Below are positions 33,432-44,194 of a stretch of 64,000 nucleotides of DNA, piece by piece; the first letter of the stretch is position 1; the number at the start of each line of letters is the position of its first letter. Made by a program: the position numbers and the translations under genes. Below the pieces are notes generated by a model, which saw nothing but the letters and a program-made list of their open reading frames with translations, was not told where the DNA came from and did no database searches. This DNA comes from Phymatolithon calcareum (taxonomy: Eukaryota; Rhodophyta; Florideophyceae; Hapalidiales): contig OZ345385.1 in the NCBI GenBank assembly GCA_977006965.1, forward strand, positions 186,001 to 250,000. Direction: 5' to 3'.

Positions 33432-34106
33432 GTGAGATGCCCTTCAATCCTTCCATTTCTCCTATTCCCCAAAGTCATCTTAATTATCGTATTTTTGATA
33501 TTTGAAATATGTGCACATATATTCTGCAACCTTGTAGGACACAGTCCACCAGTGATGCCATGTCAACCGCAACCGTGCCTTTCTATTCGTCTTCATTCTT
33601 CCACCTCCTCACTCGGACCGCCACCACCTGCGCCCTGCATTCCCCTTCCTGCCACACACCATTTCCACTCTTCCAATGCCGACATGGATGTCTTTCTCGT
33701 TGCCATTTTACACGGCAATTCCGACATTGACTGCAGAAGCTACATGAGTGCCTGGATATTTGGCACGCTTGCCGACCGCCGCATTGGTCGTTATGAGTGG
33801 CGGTTACAGAGAATCTGGTTTGGACTGTACCTAAACTCTATGATACTTGTAATACTGGGCATACTACGATTGGCTAGATATGTAATCCGTGACACACTAA
33901 CTCTAGCGCACAGTTTTAAAACTTATTTTCGAAATTACTGTATTGCAACGAGGCTTCGCTTGTCTATCAGTCAATCCTGTATGCCCAATTTCTTCTATCA
34001 ATCAAAATCATATCCTTTGCTCCATAAATCGAACTTTCCCGTATCCTCCCTGCGTGCATCCCTTACGAAATTGTCTGCTCCATGCGGCATCAAATCACTA
34101 CTGTAA
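33432..34106 (+). other. 224-codon ORF of doubtful coding status
   Basis: The frame has a hydrophobic start (about residues 8-35), a Ser/Pro/His-rich middle, and a helical stretch (MDVFLVAILHGN, WFGLYLNSMILVILGILRLA). The last 60 codons look non-coding. No family is recognised. It may be a fragment of a membrane protein gene or chance. Confidence 0.2.
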
Positions 34107-34109
34107 GAT

Positions 34110-34700
34110 TAGCCTGATTCCCCTTCATAATTTCCATTAATTTCACGCAATCTTGAAAAGTTTCCAAGAATCACACGTCTCAGGAGCCGTTGACGGAGCA
34201 TCTCAAACCTAATTGCCAAACTATTTCTGAACATGTGATGATCGCGTCCGAAATTTCATACGTACAGTGAGAAATGTGTGAAAAAACAGTTGAATAGCAA
34301 TATTTAAATTTATATTACGGTTAATGATCGATTATAACGATCGTAATGGATCAAACAACCAATGAGACTCATACAATAAGGCAGTACTTAGTACTGTTTC
34401 AATTGCTGAATTTGCTAAAAATTTATCCACCTTTGATTCTACCTCCCACAGTCCACCGCTGGCGCATTGCTCCGTGCCGACAACGATCTGCTCGTTTATG
34501 AAACAGGCCCCAAATATTTCTCCCATTCACGATCGAGATTTCCATTGCCTATCATACGAACAGATGCCCCGTTCAAACGATATGCACCACAGCAGAAACA
34601 CAATTATCCAGATCTGATCATTCTCGCCAATGCGCCGTGCACATTTTTAAATACCACGCAAGTTCACGGCAAATCAAAATATATCTCCTGTAACTCCCTC
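34110..34700. other. unassigned stretch
   Basis: AT-rich, with only short ORFs. Confidence 0.4.
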
Positions 34701-34870
34701 TGGTCCTAGGGGTACTCCGAGGTAAGTGACTTCCGGTTCATGTGCTAGGGCCTTATTAGCTAGATGAAAGAATCTAAGTGTCAAATCTGCACGAAGTGTA
34801 TTGAAAATGTATTGGAGGAGATCCAGTCCATGTTAGCTCCAGATAGCTTATACAAAGCCAAAAAGATCGG
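34700..34870 (-). mobile_element. small LINE remnant
   Basis: The minus strand encodes LANKALAHEPEVTYLGVPLG, which aligns with LASKVLAHVPEITYLG of the remnant at 29,871. Flanking frames are broken. Confidence 0.65.
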
Positions 34871-34898
34871 CGCGGCAGACTGACTTAAACGATAGTTT

Positions 34899-34944
34899 GA
34901 GGTGGAATTAATCTCTCTGTCGACTGACAGATTATTTCCACCTC
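34899..34944. repeat. imperfect hairpin adjoining the LINE remnant
   Basis: GAGGTGGAA at 34,899-34,907 pairs with TTCCACCTC at 34,936-34,944. The inner bases (TAATCTCTCTGTC against GACAGATTA) also pair imperfectly. Confidence 0.6.
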
Positions 34945-34949
34945 CGATT

Positions 34950-35905
34950 TCAGGAGAGAGGTACTACTCAGTGCACCACTCACGACAGATCGGTTTCCTT
35001 ATACTTGAAAAGGTACATAATGACGTGAAAGCCAAAGTCAAAATCGCTAACGATAGGATAGAACGGAACAAACTTAGGCCCTCGAATTGTTACGAACACC
35101 ACAAGTGTCTATATTACGGAAATTTTCCCTCAATTGAGGGGCACTTTTCCCTCAACTGAGGCAATAAGATTCATTTAAGTTTTGCACATGAAAGCTTCTC
35201 GCTATCAAGCCCATCAATAGCACCGAGCTCATATATGCCTTCAACATGCTTAGAGAAGCAGTTCCTAAGAGTAGAAATGTCGCTAATGTATATTGTGGCA
35301 CTATGAAGCGTATTATATGAGGAGCACAAAATGCTCGAGGACTTGCCGATGGTGCACATGTCCAAGCGAAATGCAAGCGTTAGAGAAAGATCGAGTATAC
35401 TGCCGATATTGAATAATCTCAAATTACGAGAAAAATTGCTCTCGTTGATAGCTGCAAACTGTTTGAGTGTCCGCGGAACGGAGCACAGATTTCGGGAAGT
35501 GCAGGCATGCCATCATCTTACATTCGACACAGAGGCAGCCTTGCAAGTCGGGCACACATGACTGCCAGGATGTATATGCAAAAACCTTTGGTGTTGCGAT
35601 CGAAAGATGTAATCTGTCAAGAAAACCATACATTTTAGCCAAGAATTTACTGGATACACGGCATATGGGATACAAGAGTACTTCAGTGGGTGGAGCGCAA
35701 GACATGTGCAAAATAGGAACCAAAACTATCCAAGAAAAGGACTATAGGTGATCCTAACAACGCATACAAAACAGCGCATTGGTACTGCTGAAACACTCAT
35801 TTGTCGCCCTTGTAAATAGCAACACTTGCGCATCGTCGCATTTGCAATACTTTACAACGCCCCGAAACGCCGCTCGCGGGGCATGAACAAAAAGACGCAC
35901 AATAT
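34950..35905. other. unassigned stretch
   Basis: At 35,120-35,160 two near copies of a CCCTCAATTGAGGG-type palindrome occur. Short ORFs lack motifs. Confidence 0.4.
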
Positions 35906-35912
35906 CCCATCC

Positions 35913-36464
35913 TCAGAGAAACGAAGCAGGATCAAATCTAATCCCCCGAATACGCCTAGCAAGCCGAATATCCCTCGGCATAATAGTCACCCGCTTCGCA
36001 TGCATAGCGCAAAGATTAGCGTCATCCAAAAGTTTGATCAAAAAGTCCTCAGCTCTCGTCTGCAGCGCCTCGATAGCATCCACACGCCATCTGCCACAAC
36101 AAGTCAGACTACTTGTCGCCGAACTCCAGCTATTGCGCACGCTCGGACCGATAACAACATACCTGAGCGAGTGATGAAAAATCTGCGAAACCTCACGAAC
36201 AAGCCTTGCAAAAGGCAGCTTACGAATGAGCAGCGTAGTAGTGCGCTGATACTTGCGAATCTCCATGACGGCCCTCGTGCCCGGCCGGAAGCGATACGGC
36301 TTGCGCGGTGTGCCCGACTCTCTTCTCGCGCGTCGCAGCGCGGACGCTGTCAGCGCCGGCACGTCGCGCATCACGGCCGCGGAAGCCGACGTGCGGCGCG
36401 CCTTCGGGCCGCCCACTGTGCCTGCGCCGCTGCTCGCGCTGCGCGGTTGGCGGGCCGTGGCCAT
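35913..36464 (-). CDS. CENP-A-like centromeric histone H3 variant, two exons
   Basis: The product is expected to replace H3 in centromeric nucleosomes. The ATG (AAAATGGCC) opens a divergent tail ([13 protein letters not shown]) without the H3 K4/K9/K27 contexts. The fold then follows: [20 protein letters not shown], then [19 protein letters not shown], then helix 2 [20 protein letters not shown], and [19 protein letters not shown]. The end is [17 protein letters not shown], longer than canonical H3. Between QIFHHSL and WRVDAI lies a 72-nt interval (36,091-36,162) with GT and CAG ends. Splicing it out yields [20 protein letters not shown], which aligns with H3 without a gap. The interval has no stop and is a multiple of three, so the unspliced frame is also open (183 versus 159 residues). 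A Trp in place of the loop-1 Phe and the divergent tail favour cenH3 over a replication H3. Confidence 0.88.
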   Translation of the reverse strand: MATARQPRSASSGAGTVGGPKARRTSASAAVMRDVPALTASALRRARRESGTPRKPYRFRPGTRAVMEIRKYQRTTTLLIRKLPFARLVREVSQIFHHSLRYVVIGPSVRNSWSSATSSLTCCGRWRVDAIEALQTRAEDFLIKLLDDANLCAMHAKRVTIMPRDIRLARRIRGIRFDPASFL

Positions 36465-37050
36465 TTTGGCAGCTGAGCTAGCTAGCTAATTCTCTACGCA
36501 GAGCAGAGCGAACGAATGAACGCAGATAAGAGCGCCACTGACGAGCTGTTTGGTTGTCACGTTATATTTATTTAATTAAATTTTATTGCAAAAAATATCA
36601 GAAAATTAATCACTTTGGTGCATGCATCGCGCGGGATCAAAATGGTTCGGTGACCTTTGTTGGCCTTCCGAGCGTGTAACAACACTGTACAGGGGGTTGC
36701 GGGAAAATTCGAAATATCGAATAATTTGGTACCATTGATGAACCAAAATTTTATGGCAAGTGTGCCAGTATTTGCGTTTGGAGCTCGCTCTTTTCATAAT
36801 GATAGCACAAATTTTTATTCATCATCATTGCGTTGCATAATAAAGAAATTTTTTGATGCAGCAGTTTAGTCAGCTGCTTCAATTTGGACGGATTGAAATG
36901 CACGCAAGCTGTACAGTACTGTAACCTTGTGTCCTTTTTGGACAGAGAAATGATACGTATTTCCAGTCAGATGCAGTGATGTTCCAATTTAGGCATGCAT
37001 CAGTGCATTCCGACATTCCATTGCACAATTGCTTGGTTATTAACACACTC

Positions 37051-37509
37051 AGAGCAAGTCTACCGGTGAACCTATAGATCTGGTCAAAATGCCAAATTTT
37101 AGTCGCCCAAAATAGATTGAGTGCAGTGCAACTCTATCGGTCCAAAACCTATAGGTGAAACTGTCTCAAAATAGTGAAAGAAAAACAAGGAATAAAAAAA
37201 TAAATCTTCTATAAAATGACGCGGATTGTTTTGAGATTCCGTTTTGGCCGTGATATGTAGCACCACTGGAAACTCTAATCATTTTGGCCCGTTTTTTTAC
37301 GTTTGTCATCGGGCCTCGGATGCAGACACAACTGTCCCGTGCTATACGTAGTCAATTGCCAAATGGCTAAACAAAATGCTATTCTGCGAGAAAATAGAAT
37401 TTTGTTTAGCCATTTGGCAATTTGTTTGGCATTTTGTTGACCGATAGAGATGCCACCAGAGCTGCTTCCAAGTGTTTTTACGATTTGACCACGCCGGTAG
37501 ACTTGCTCT
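37051..37509. mobile_element. about 460-bp inverted-repeat element nested in the 1.7-kb element
   Basis: AGAGCAAGTCTACCGGTG at 37,051-37,068 is inverted at the right end (one mismatch). No ORF of note lies within. The target duplication is not clear. Confidence 0.6.
37354..37422. repeat. 24-bp perfect inverted repeat
   Basis: AATTGCCAAATGGCTAAACA and the following four bases pair exactly with 37,399-37,422 around a 21-nt loop. It lies inside the nested element, much as the 16,783 hairpin lies inside the first TA-flanked element. Confidence 0.85.
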
Positions 37510-38156
37510 CAATAGACTTAATCGTTGAATAGAGCAAAAATTCGCCAAACGTTCGGCTGTTTTGTGGCTGAATTTCTAATTTGTCAATTTTTAATGAGCT
37601 CCCACTCGTGAGTTCGCGAGACAGCCGAACAGTTTACTGCGAAACTTTGTCATGCATAGCTTGTAGAACATACTACATCACAGCTATCTGGAAAATGTTC
37701 ATGCTTTCCACAAAAGTTCGGTAGGTAAAATATCGAAAAATCGCTGAATTGTCGAACGTTCGGCAACTTGGACCAGCTATTTCTTCCCGTTCGATTCATC
37801 GAGCTTATTTATTGCACCGAATCTTTGAATACCTAGGTCATTGCTCCCATAATTCGTGTCCATTTGCGCATAAAGTTATAGAACTGGCGAGAATTCGGCA
37901 AGCGAAGTTCAACGAAAGCGAACATTCGAACATTCGAGGCAACAAAGTTCGTTGAAACTGTCTATGAGGATATTTTGATATATAAATAGAACTTACACCA
38001 GTAGTGCCATACGGCACTGCACAGCAGTTGCAATTGGAATTGCACCAAAACGTTTTTGAGCCAAAAAACGAATTTTACGCTGGCTGCCACCTCTAAATCT
38101 TTGATTGGTCAGGCCCACCGCATTGCGGATCACATGATATGATCTGCAGTGAGGTC

Positions 38157-38181
38157 GGTGATCACCATGATGGTGATCACC
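38157..38181. repeat. perfect palindromic pair GGTGATCACC
   Basis: GGTGATCACC at 38,157-38,166 and again at 38,172-38,181 are each self-complementary and separated by ATGAT, which makes a 25-bp near-palindrome. Confidence 0.7.
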
Positions 38182-38394
38182 CATTATATTTGACAAATGT
38201 GTCGAGAATGATAGGCATCACCTTTCAGAAACGCGCCGTATCAAAAGTATTAGATCACTATCAACGAAATGTTTTTACGACTTTTATCAACTGTGCATCG
38301 TGAGGTTTTCTGATTAATTCGCCTAGGGCCAATACTGCAGGTGCAGATTTCAAAAAAATTCGGACTTTCGAATTTTCCCGCAACCCCCAGTATT

Positions 38395-39540
38395 GAACAT
38401 CAAATTGGGCATCTTTGTCTTTCGATTCAAATCTGGTCTTCCTGCCGCCACCGTCGCACGCTTTCCGATAGGCTCCATCATGATGGAATCAACTGGATCC
38501 ATCGCACTACTCGGTGCGTTCCTCGATTATGATAGGACCGCGGTCCGGGCAAGAATAGCACCTCTCTGTGCTCGACGAGATGTGGCAGATCACGTATGAT
38601 ACCGCTCTTGCATTCGACCGTAACCTGAGCCGACGAGTCCCTGATCGTCTGACGCGGGCAGTGATGAAGGTTTCAGCAACCTCCGGTAAAGTATTGCGGT
38701 GCAGGGCGTAAATCAGAAGATGCAGGTCGCAGGGCAGCGGTGCTGGCGGGGCGACTGTGGCCGTGACGCAAACATTTGGAGGCAGGCACTGGCTTTTCGT
38801 GCTGTTGAGCGGTGTCCTGCGTAGGGCGCTTCCGCTCCGACCTGTTCGATCGAGCATGTACGCGTCGCCAGTCGACCTCTCGTCCGCCTTCTCATGCACC
38901 ATTCCGTGCTTGGACGACGAATGCAACATTCAAATTTGAACTGCAGCAGCAGCTTCCACCTCTCATTTCGCTCCGCTACGTTGCAACCCAATGTCAGGAG
39001 AGCCGCGCTTGTTCCCACGCGTTGCTACAGAAAGCTGCACTTGTCACTCATTCCAGTACTTCAACCGGAAGCATCTGTTCATTTTGCACGGGCGTGCAGA
39101 CTAGTGCTAATATCATTAACACTGGGTGAGTGCTTGACCCGCGACTAAATAAATCGCTATTGTAACGACAACTCTGAAGCAACGCAAATAATTGTTCTTA
39201 TCTCCCTCAAGCGTCGATTTATCAGCTACAGTATCCGAGTACGGACTGCCAGACGTATCCTCAACTCTCCCGCCAGGCATTGGCAGGTAATCTCACCCTT
39301 AGGCGACTAGTACCGAAACCCTCAATATGCAAACTGTGGTATTCTAGTCATGCGCTATCTCCATTCTCCCTACTCGTCAAGTCGACGCTACTCTGCACCT
39401 GCCTTGTCCGGCTCCGCAATGCCAATGGCACAAAAATCTTTTCGCACAATCACCACGCTCACCCTCTCCTCATCGTCAGAAACTGCTGCAAGGATTCCAC
39501 AAGTCACCCAAGCCGATTTATTGATAGTCACATTGGGAAT
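38395..39540. other. unassigned stretch
   Basis: Frames are open on both strands between about 38,500 and 39,150 (up to 140 codons minus), Arg/Ser-rich, with no motif. I do not support a gene. Confidence 0.35.
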
Positions 39541-39545
39541 AGTTG

Positions 39546-40340
39546 TCAACGCATCCTTCGCATTCGCTTCGGAAGCTCATCGCAATGTCTCAGATTTTCT
39601 TCTAGAATGTGCTCCAACTCCTGGATTTGCGCTTGATCCTTCTCTCTCTGTTCCTCCAGGGTGACAATCAGATTGCCATCGCTTTCTTTCGCATGTATCA
39701 TGGATGCAACCTTGTTCTCTTTTTCCGAAATACTGCTGTGCAAGAGAAACAGCTCATTCTGTACTTCCGCCTCCGCCTCCATTATTGAATTACATATTTG
39801 GCGGAATTTCATTCTTAGCCTCGGACACTGTGGCTCATCTTCAGAGGGTGAAGATGTGCTCAATGTGCGGTTGAGTCGTAGCGTGGGAAAAATTCCCCCC
39901 TCGAGAGAAGGAGATGGCAGTAAACCGGCAATGTTTGGGGACATTTGCGGGTTCGGGGACCGAGCCTGGCTGAGGGCTTGGTCGTCAGCGGAACGCAAAA
40001 TTTCAGGAGAAGACGGGGACTGTAACTCTTCGAAAGTGGGGTACCTATAGCCGTATTTATCAGTATGCTTAAAGCCTGTAACTTTTGCCCTTACAGCCCC
40101 CGGGAAGTTAACAAAGGACTTGATTTTTCTCGCCGTCGATAAAGAGGCACGAGAAACCCAGAATGAAACCTTTTCTTCTTTCCACATGATGTAACAGTTG
40201 CCGCACAATGCTTGGGGCTGGACGCAGAAGGTGAACAGTACTGTCAGATCATCGGAAGTAGTGATAAACTCACAGTTCATACAGCGCGGGTCGGCATCTA
40301 GAAAGTTGCGAATCGCGGAATCGCTTCGCATTGTAATCAC
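39546..40340 (-). CDS. cysteine-rich/coiled-coil protein, family member 2
   Basis: This 264-residue product is the paralogue of the protein at 23,725-24,669. The shared order is C-x2-C (CMNC), then LTVLFTFCVQPQALCGNC, a MWK-x-FWV strand, IKSFVNFPGAVRAKVTGFKH, then YPTFEEL. A Ser/Pro-rich linker follows. The coiled coil (about residues 175-255) ends ENLRHCDELPKRMRRMR-stop. It lacks the polyserine insertion of member 1. The five cysteines with conserved spacing suggest a zinc site. The two genes lie on opposite strands about 15 kb apart and share little in their flanks, so the duplication is not recent. The function is unknown. Confidence 0.78.
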   Translation of the reverse strand: MITMRSDSAIRNFLDADPRCMNCEFITTSDDLTVLFTFCVQPQALCGNCYIMWKEEKVSFWVSRASLSTARKIKSFVNFPGAVRAKVTGFKHTDKYGYRYPTFEELQSPSSPEILRSADDQALSQARSPNPQMSPNIAGLLPSPSLEGGIFPTLRLNRTLSTSSPSEDEPQCPRLRMKFRQICNSIMEAEAEVQNELFLLHSSISEKENKVASMIHAKESDGNLIVTLEEQREKDQAQIQELEHILEENLRHCDELPKRMRRMR

Positions 40341-40344
40341 TGGG

Positions 40345-41850
40345 AGTGAAAAGATAAAGATTGGATTTTATCTTGAAAAGGGGTGATGTCTCTGTAATGC
40401 GATGCCTCTGTCTAAGGTGCGATCAGGATCGCTGCTTAAATAGGGCGGGGGCGAGCAATTGCACACCCTGCAAAAAGGGGGGGCACTAACCGACGCTAGA
40501 CTAAAAGTACGTTGAGTGTTAGTCGGTGTCTGCGATAAATCCGTTGGTTCCTCTTGGAAGAGTCGTTCACAATACTATGTTGACGGTGTCGGTAGGTTAT
40601 CGCAAGGAGCCGTTGTAGAGCTCCTAGGTCGATGGTGATAATGTTGTTCCTTACACCCCTGCAACATTGCGTGTCTACAGCATGTTCTTGCTTCCCTTCC
40701 GCACTTTCTATGCATCAGTGTTTGGTGCTGTGATCGACGTCGATGGTGAAGGTCGAATCAAACAGCGACCGGGACGGGTAGATCCCATGCGTCCATCTTA
40801 GCAAGCGTCCTGCTCCGTGGCCTGGGCCTACTCATGGTACTAGCGCTCCGTGCCTGATACTATGTACTCAAATTGCAATAACTATTTTTCATATTGAGAT
40901 GAACTTCGAGATCGAGCTGCACGTATATGAAACCAATAGTATGCAACTTTTAACTCTATATTTCATATGATTTTTGACAAAGTGTAATAACATCGATCAC
41001 TGACGGTTGTGAGCAGTATGTAGCACCACTGTAGCGCTATTGTAGCGCTAATATCAGTAAGTGTTGGTACAAAATGTAAGAAAACGTGAGGCATAAGCTA
41101 TGGTTTTGAAAAGGATTACAAAGTTGCCTCGCGTGTCCGGTACATCCGTTCCGGGTGGCGGGGGAGCGCTCACTTCTGCATAGCGCTACAGCTGCACGTA
41201 TGCGCTGTTCTACGGGCCAAACTATATTTAGGACTGCATTGCCTTGCTTAATCAGATTGTTCATTTCATTGCCGTTCTAATGACACTAAAATCGTACTTT
41301 ACAAACGTCTACACTATGCAATAGCAACACTGAAACTTTATCAAAATCGGCCAATTTGGGCCGTTTAAGCCGTTTTTAACAGAAGATAACAGATACTGTA
41401 GTAGCCTAAACTTATTGTTTTTGGAGTTCATGTATAGACTGCAGTATATTCATGCCACAAACAGTGCGTTAGGTGCTGTTATTGCCCACATCCTGCATAG
41501 AATAGGCTCTAAAGTTTGCCTTCCAAGGTCAAAACAGGTGCTTAATCGCACAAGCACGTTTTGAATTTTATCCAGAAAGTAAAATGTCAGTCAGTACGTA
41601 CTAGAGAATTGAGTACAGAACAAAGCATTCTGATTTCAGTAATACTCAACATCACTTTGGTTCTCGGGCCATTGAGAATCACTGTGATATTGAATATGAA
41701 GTGTTTCATATTTTAGGAATGTATCAATTATTTGTAGTGCCGTTCCACAGACAATTGAGACGAAGCGTTTAATGTACTAGCACAATTGATGGCACTAGTA
41801 GTACTACTAATACTCCCGTGTGGGTGTACCACTTCGCAGGGCATCACTAT
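40345..41850. other. unassigned stretch
   Basis: A poly-G/C patch lies at 40,470-40,490 and GTAGCGCTA-type repeats at 41,025-41,050. Only short ORFs are present. This is the upstream region of both flanking genes. Confidence 0.4.
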
Positions 41851-41858
41851 CCGCCAAA

Positions 41859-42828
41859 ATGCCTCGAGAGAAGAAGCACAAGTACGAGGTTGCCGACAAT
41901 GCCTTGCGCGGCATAGTTGCCGCCCGCCGCGATATGCGACCCGACGGGACACCGCTGCAGCCGGCCGTGATCAAGAAGTTTCATCCCGTCTTCGACGAGA
42001 TCCCAGGCAGCACTTGGCGCAAAAAGGTTCGCGAGATGCGCGAAGAGTATGGAAGGGTTCATCCCATAGATCCAGGGCGCCAGGTTGGTATGTTATTTCT
42101 GTCCTTTTTATCATTTTTCCACTATTTTTCACTTTTTTCTAACTCTCGTTTCAGTGAGTGCGGCGGGCGGGATAACTCCAGGATTCTTGAAGCCTACCTT
42201 AGCCGATGGCCTCAACCGCATGTGCACACCTGCCCTCCCCGCCGGGCCGTCGCAGGTAGCGTCCGATGTCGCTGCCGTCGATACCAGTGACGACGACGGC
42301 GAGTCCAGCAGTGGGTCCGGCGGCCCCGGCGACGAGAATGACCTGACATTCCGCCCCCTTCACGTAATGGGGCAATGGGAGGATGAAAATGAGGACAAGC
42401 GTGTATCTGTAGCGATTCTAATGCCCTCTGGACTATGTGCTCGTAAGAAAGATCACGACGTCCGTGTCATTAGTGGCGGTCGTGTGCTTGAAGTGTCAGT
42501 TGTCTGGCCGGAGGCAATCACTGACATGCTCTACTTGCACCGGTCGTGGATGGCTTCCGACAGTTCTTTCCTTTCTAACCATCCTCGTCTGATTTCGTTT
42601 CGCTCGTTTCTTCGTCGTTTCCGCCCTTCAAATGACCAACCTATCGTCTCTACATTCCATTTGAAGCTCCCGTTCAAGGTAAAAAATGAGCTGAGCATTG
42701 TCAAGCGCCACACTTCCTACCTCTCGTGGGCAACGAGTAAGGAGGTCGTGCTGTACATAACGCTGCAGGCACCCGACTCTAACTATTTAGCTGACAAAGA
42801 GGCTGCTACCACGTTTAGAACTGCGTAA
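41859..42828 (+). CDS. unknown two-exon protein (300 residues)
   Basis: Exon 1 (41,859-42,087) starts MPREKKHKYEVADNALRGIV and is strongly basic with helical character. A 67-nt intron (42,088-42,154, GTATG donor and TTTCAG acceptor) joins it in phase 1 to exon 2, giving a frame of 300 residues to the TAA at 42,828. Exon 2 has an acidic Ser/Gly linker (DTSDDDGESSSGSGG), then a conserved-looking domain. That domain includes KRVSVAILMPSGLCARKKDH, then DVRVISGGRVLEVSVVWPEA, then a C-terminal region with KLPFKVKNELSI. No enzyme motif is visible. I recall similar sequences as multi-copy hypothetical proteins in algae, but I cannot verify this. It could be a domesticated or transposon-associated protein. 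Confidence 0.75.
42088..42154 (+). other. 67-nt spliceosomal intron
   Basis: It starts GTATGTTATTT, has a long pyrimidine tract and ends CTCTCGTTTCAG. Removing it fuses two open frames exactly (PGRQV then VSAAGG). Confidence 0.85.
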
Positions 42829-43191
42829 AGGTACATTAATAAACATAATTTGTGTTACACGTACCACTTCCAGCCCTGAGAGGCTCCAATCATGCAGTGA
42901 ATTCCGATATAAAATGCAATACCGGTATTTCCCGCATCCTCCTGTTAGGGATGAGCATCAAGAAAAACTCTGACATCAATAAATCAAGTTATTATTTCGC
43001 GCTTCGCCGCCTCAGACTGGCCGTTCACTGGCATATGGTACGGTCGCCATGGAAATCAGTTAATCAACCTAAGAATAAAGAGGTCAAATAATATTCATGT
43101 TATAATATTTTCGATATCCGTCAGACCTTTATCTTCCTTCTAATAAAAATTAGACCGCACGCTTAATTACAATTATAAACTCGATTTATAA

Positions 43192-43947
43192 CACTCAATT
43201 TGGGAGTAAACCGGCACTTTTTTGCATTTTTACACGGACCATGTTTTTTGTTTCTCTGCCGACATCATTTATTTTTTTCGAAAATGGTGGAGAGAACCCC
43301 TACGACTACAGATCTGTAGCGCTCAAGCTACCTTCTTGCTTCGTTAGGAAGAGAGAGGCGATGTAAGTTTGCTCGTATATCGATTTTGTACTCGGAGTAT
43401 TAGTGTATGTGTCATCGATAGGCGCTAAAAAAAACGCAGATTTTGGAAGCAAGCTTGCAAAAAAATGATATTATATTCATATCATAATATGTGTGCGGTG
43501 TTTCGAAGGGGTTTGGGAGGAGTCGTGCCAAATCAATTCGGTCATGCGCCGTTGCAGTGCACAGTCGTCTGCCTCAGGTGCTCTTACTGTAAATGCTCTC
43601 ATGCTTAAGACACTTCTTGTCCAATGCAGAGCTTTAGTGCGGTCCGTCATTTAGCGCACAAACTGCCCCCGACCCGTCGCATGCTAGCATGCGCCGTTTT
43701 CTAATTTTTTGATAACTTTTGTCGTGACACATTCCCGCGAAAAATTGTGAACTGGTAATTTTTGCAGCCTCTTCCTGGCTTATTCACTCTCGCAACCGCT
43801 GAACCGAGGTTCGTTTCGTCTTTTCCATTCCGTTCTCTACCATTACCGACAAAAAAATTCACTGCTAGCTTGCCATTTGCGAAAATCGGTACTTACAATA
43901 TTCCTGAAAACAGCGTTTTGGGTGCCGGTTTACTCCCAAATTGGGTG
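43192..43947. mobile_element. 756-bp inverted-repeat element with ATAA target duplication
   Basis: The termini (CACTCAATTTGGGAGTAAAC at left) are inverted complements over about 26 bp with one mismatch, and 22 bp are perfect. ATAA lies immediately outside both ends (43,188-43,191 and 43,948-43,951). Only a short ORF (from 43,762) is inside. It is a MITE-like insertion of a family different from the TA-flanked ones. Confidence 0.8.
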
Positions 43948-44194
43948 ATAAAAAATGGTGATTAGTCTATCTGATTATTGATTAATAATCAAGTCATTGA
44001 TGTTGATGCTCATCCATATGTGCTGTACGTTAGAAATTCATTATAAATTTGAACGCGAATGAAGATTCGCTAGTGATGTACATTGACTCACACGCCCCAC
44101 GCGTTTGAGGCGCTCATCTGTGATGCGCACGCATCGCGAAGCGCTTGTCATACGTCTGCATCTAGACTAGCTAAATTGGTTTATTGAGAAGGTA

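Larger units (their letters stand above)
36690..38390. mobile_element. 1.7-kb inverted-repeat element, TA-flanked, with nested element
   Basis: The ends CAGGGGGTTGCGGGAAAATT (left) and its inverted partner (right, one mismatch at the second base) extend to about 25 bp. TA dinucleotides flank both sides (36,688-36,689 and 38,391-38,392). No transposase frame is present, so it is non-autonomous. The terminal CAGGGGGT matches the 16,402-17,057 element. Confidence 0.75.
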
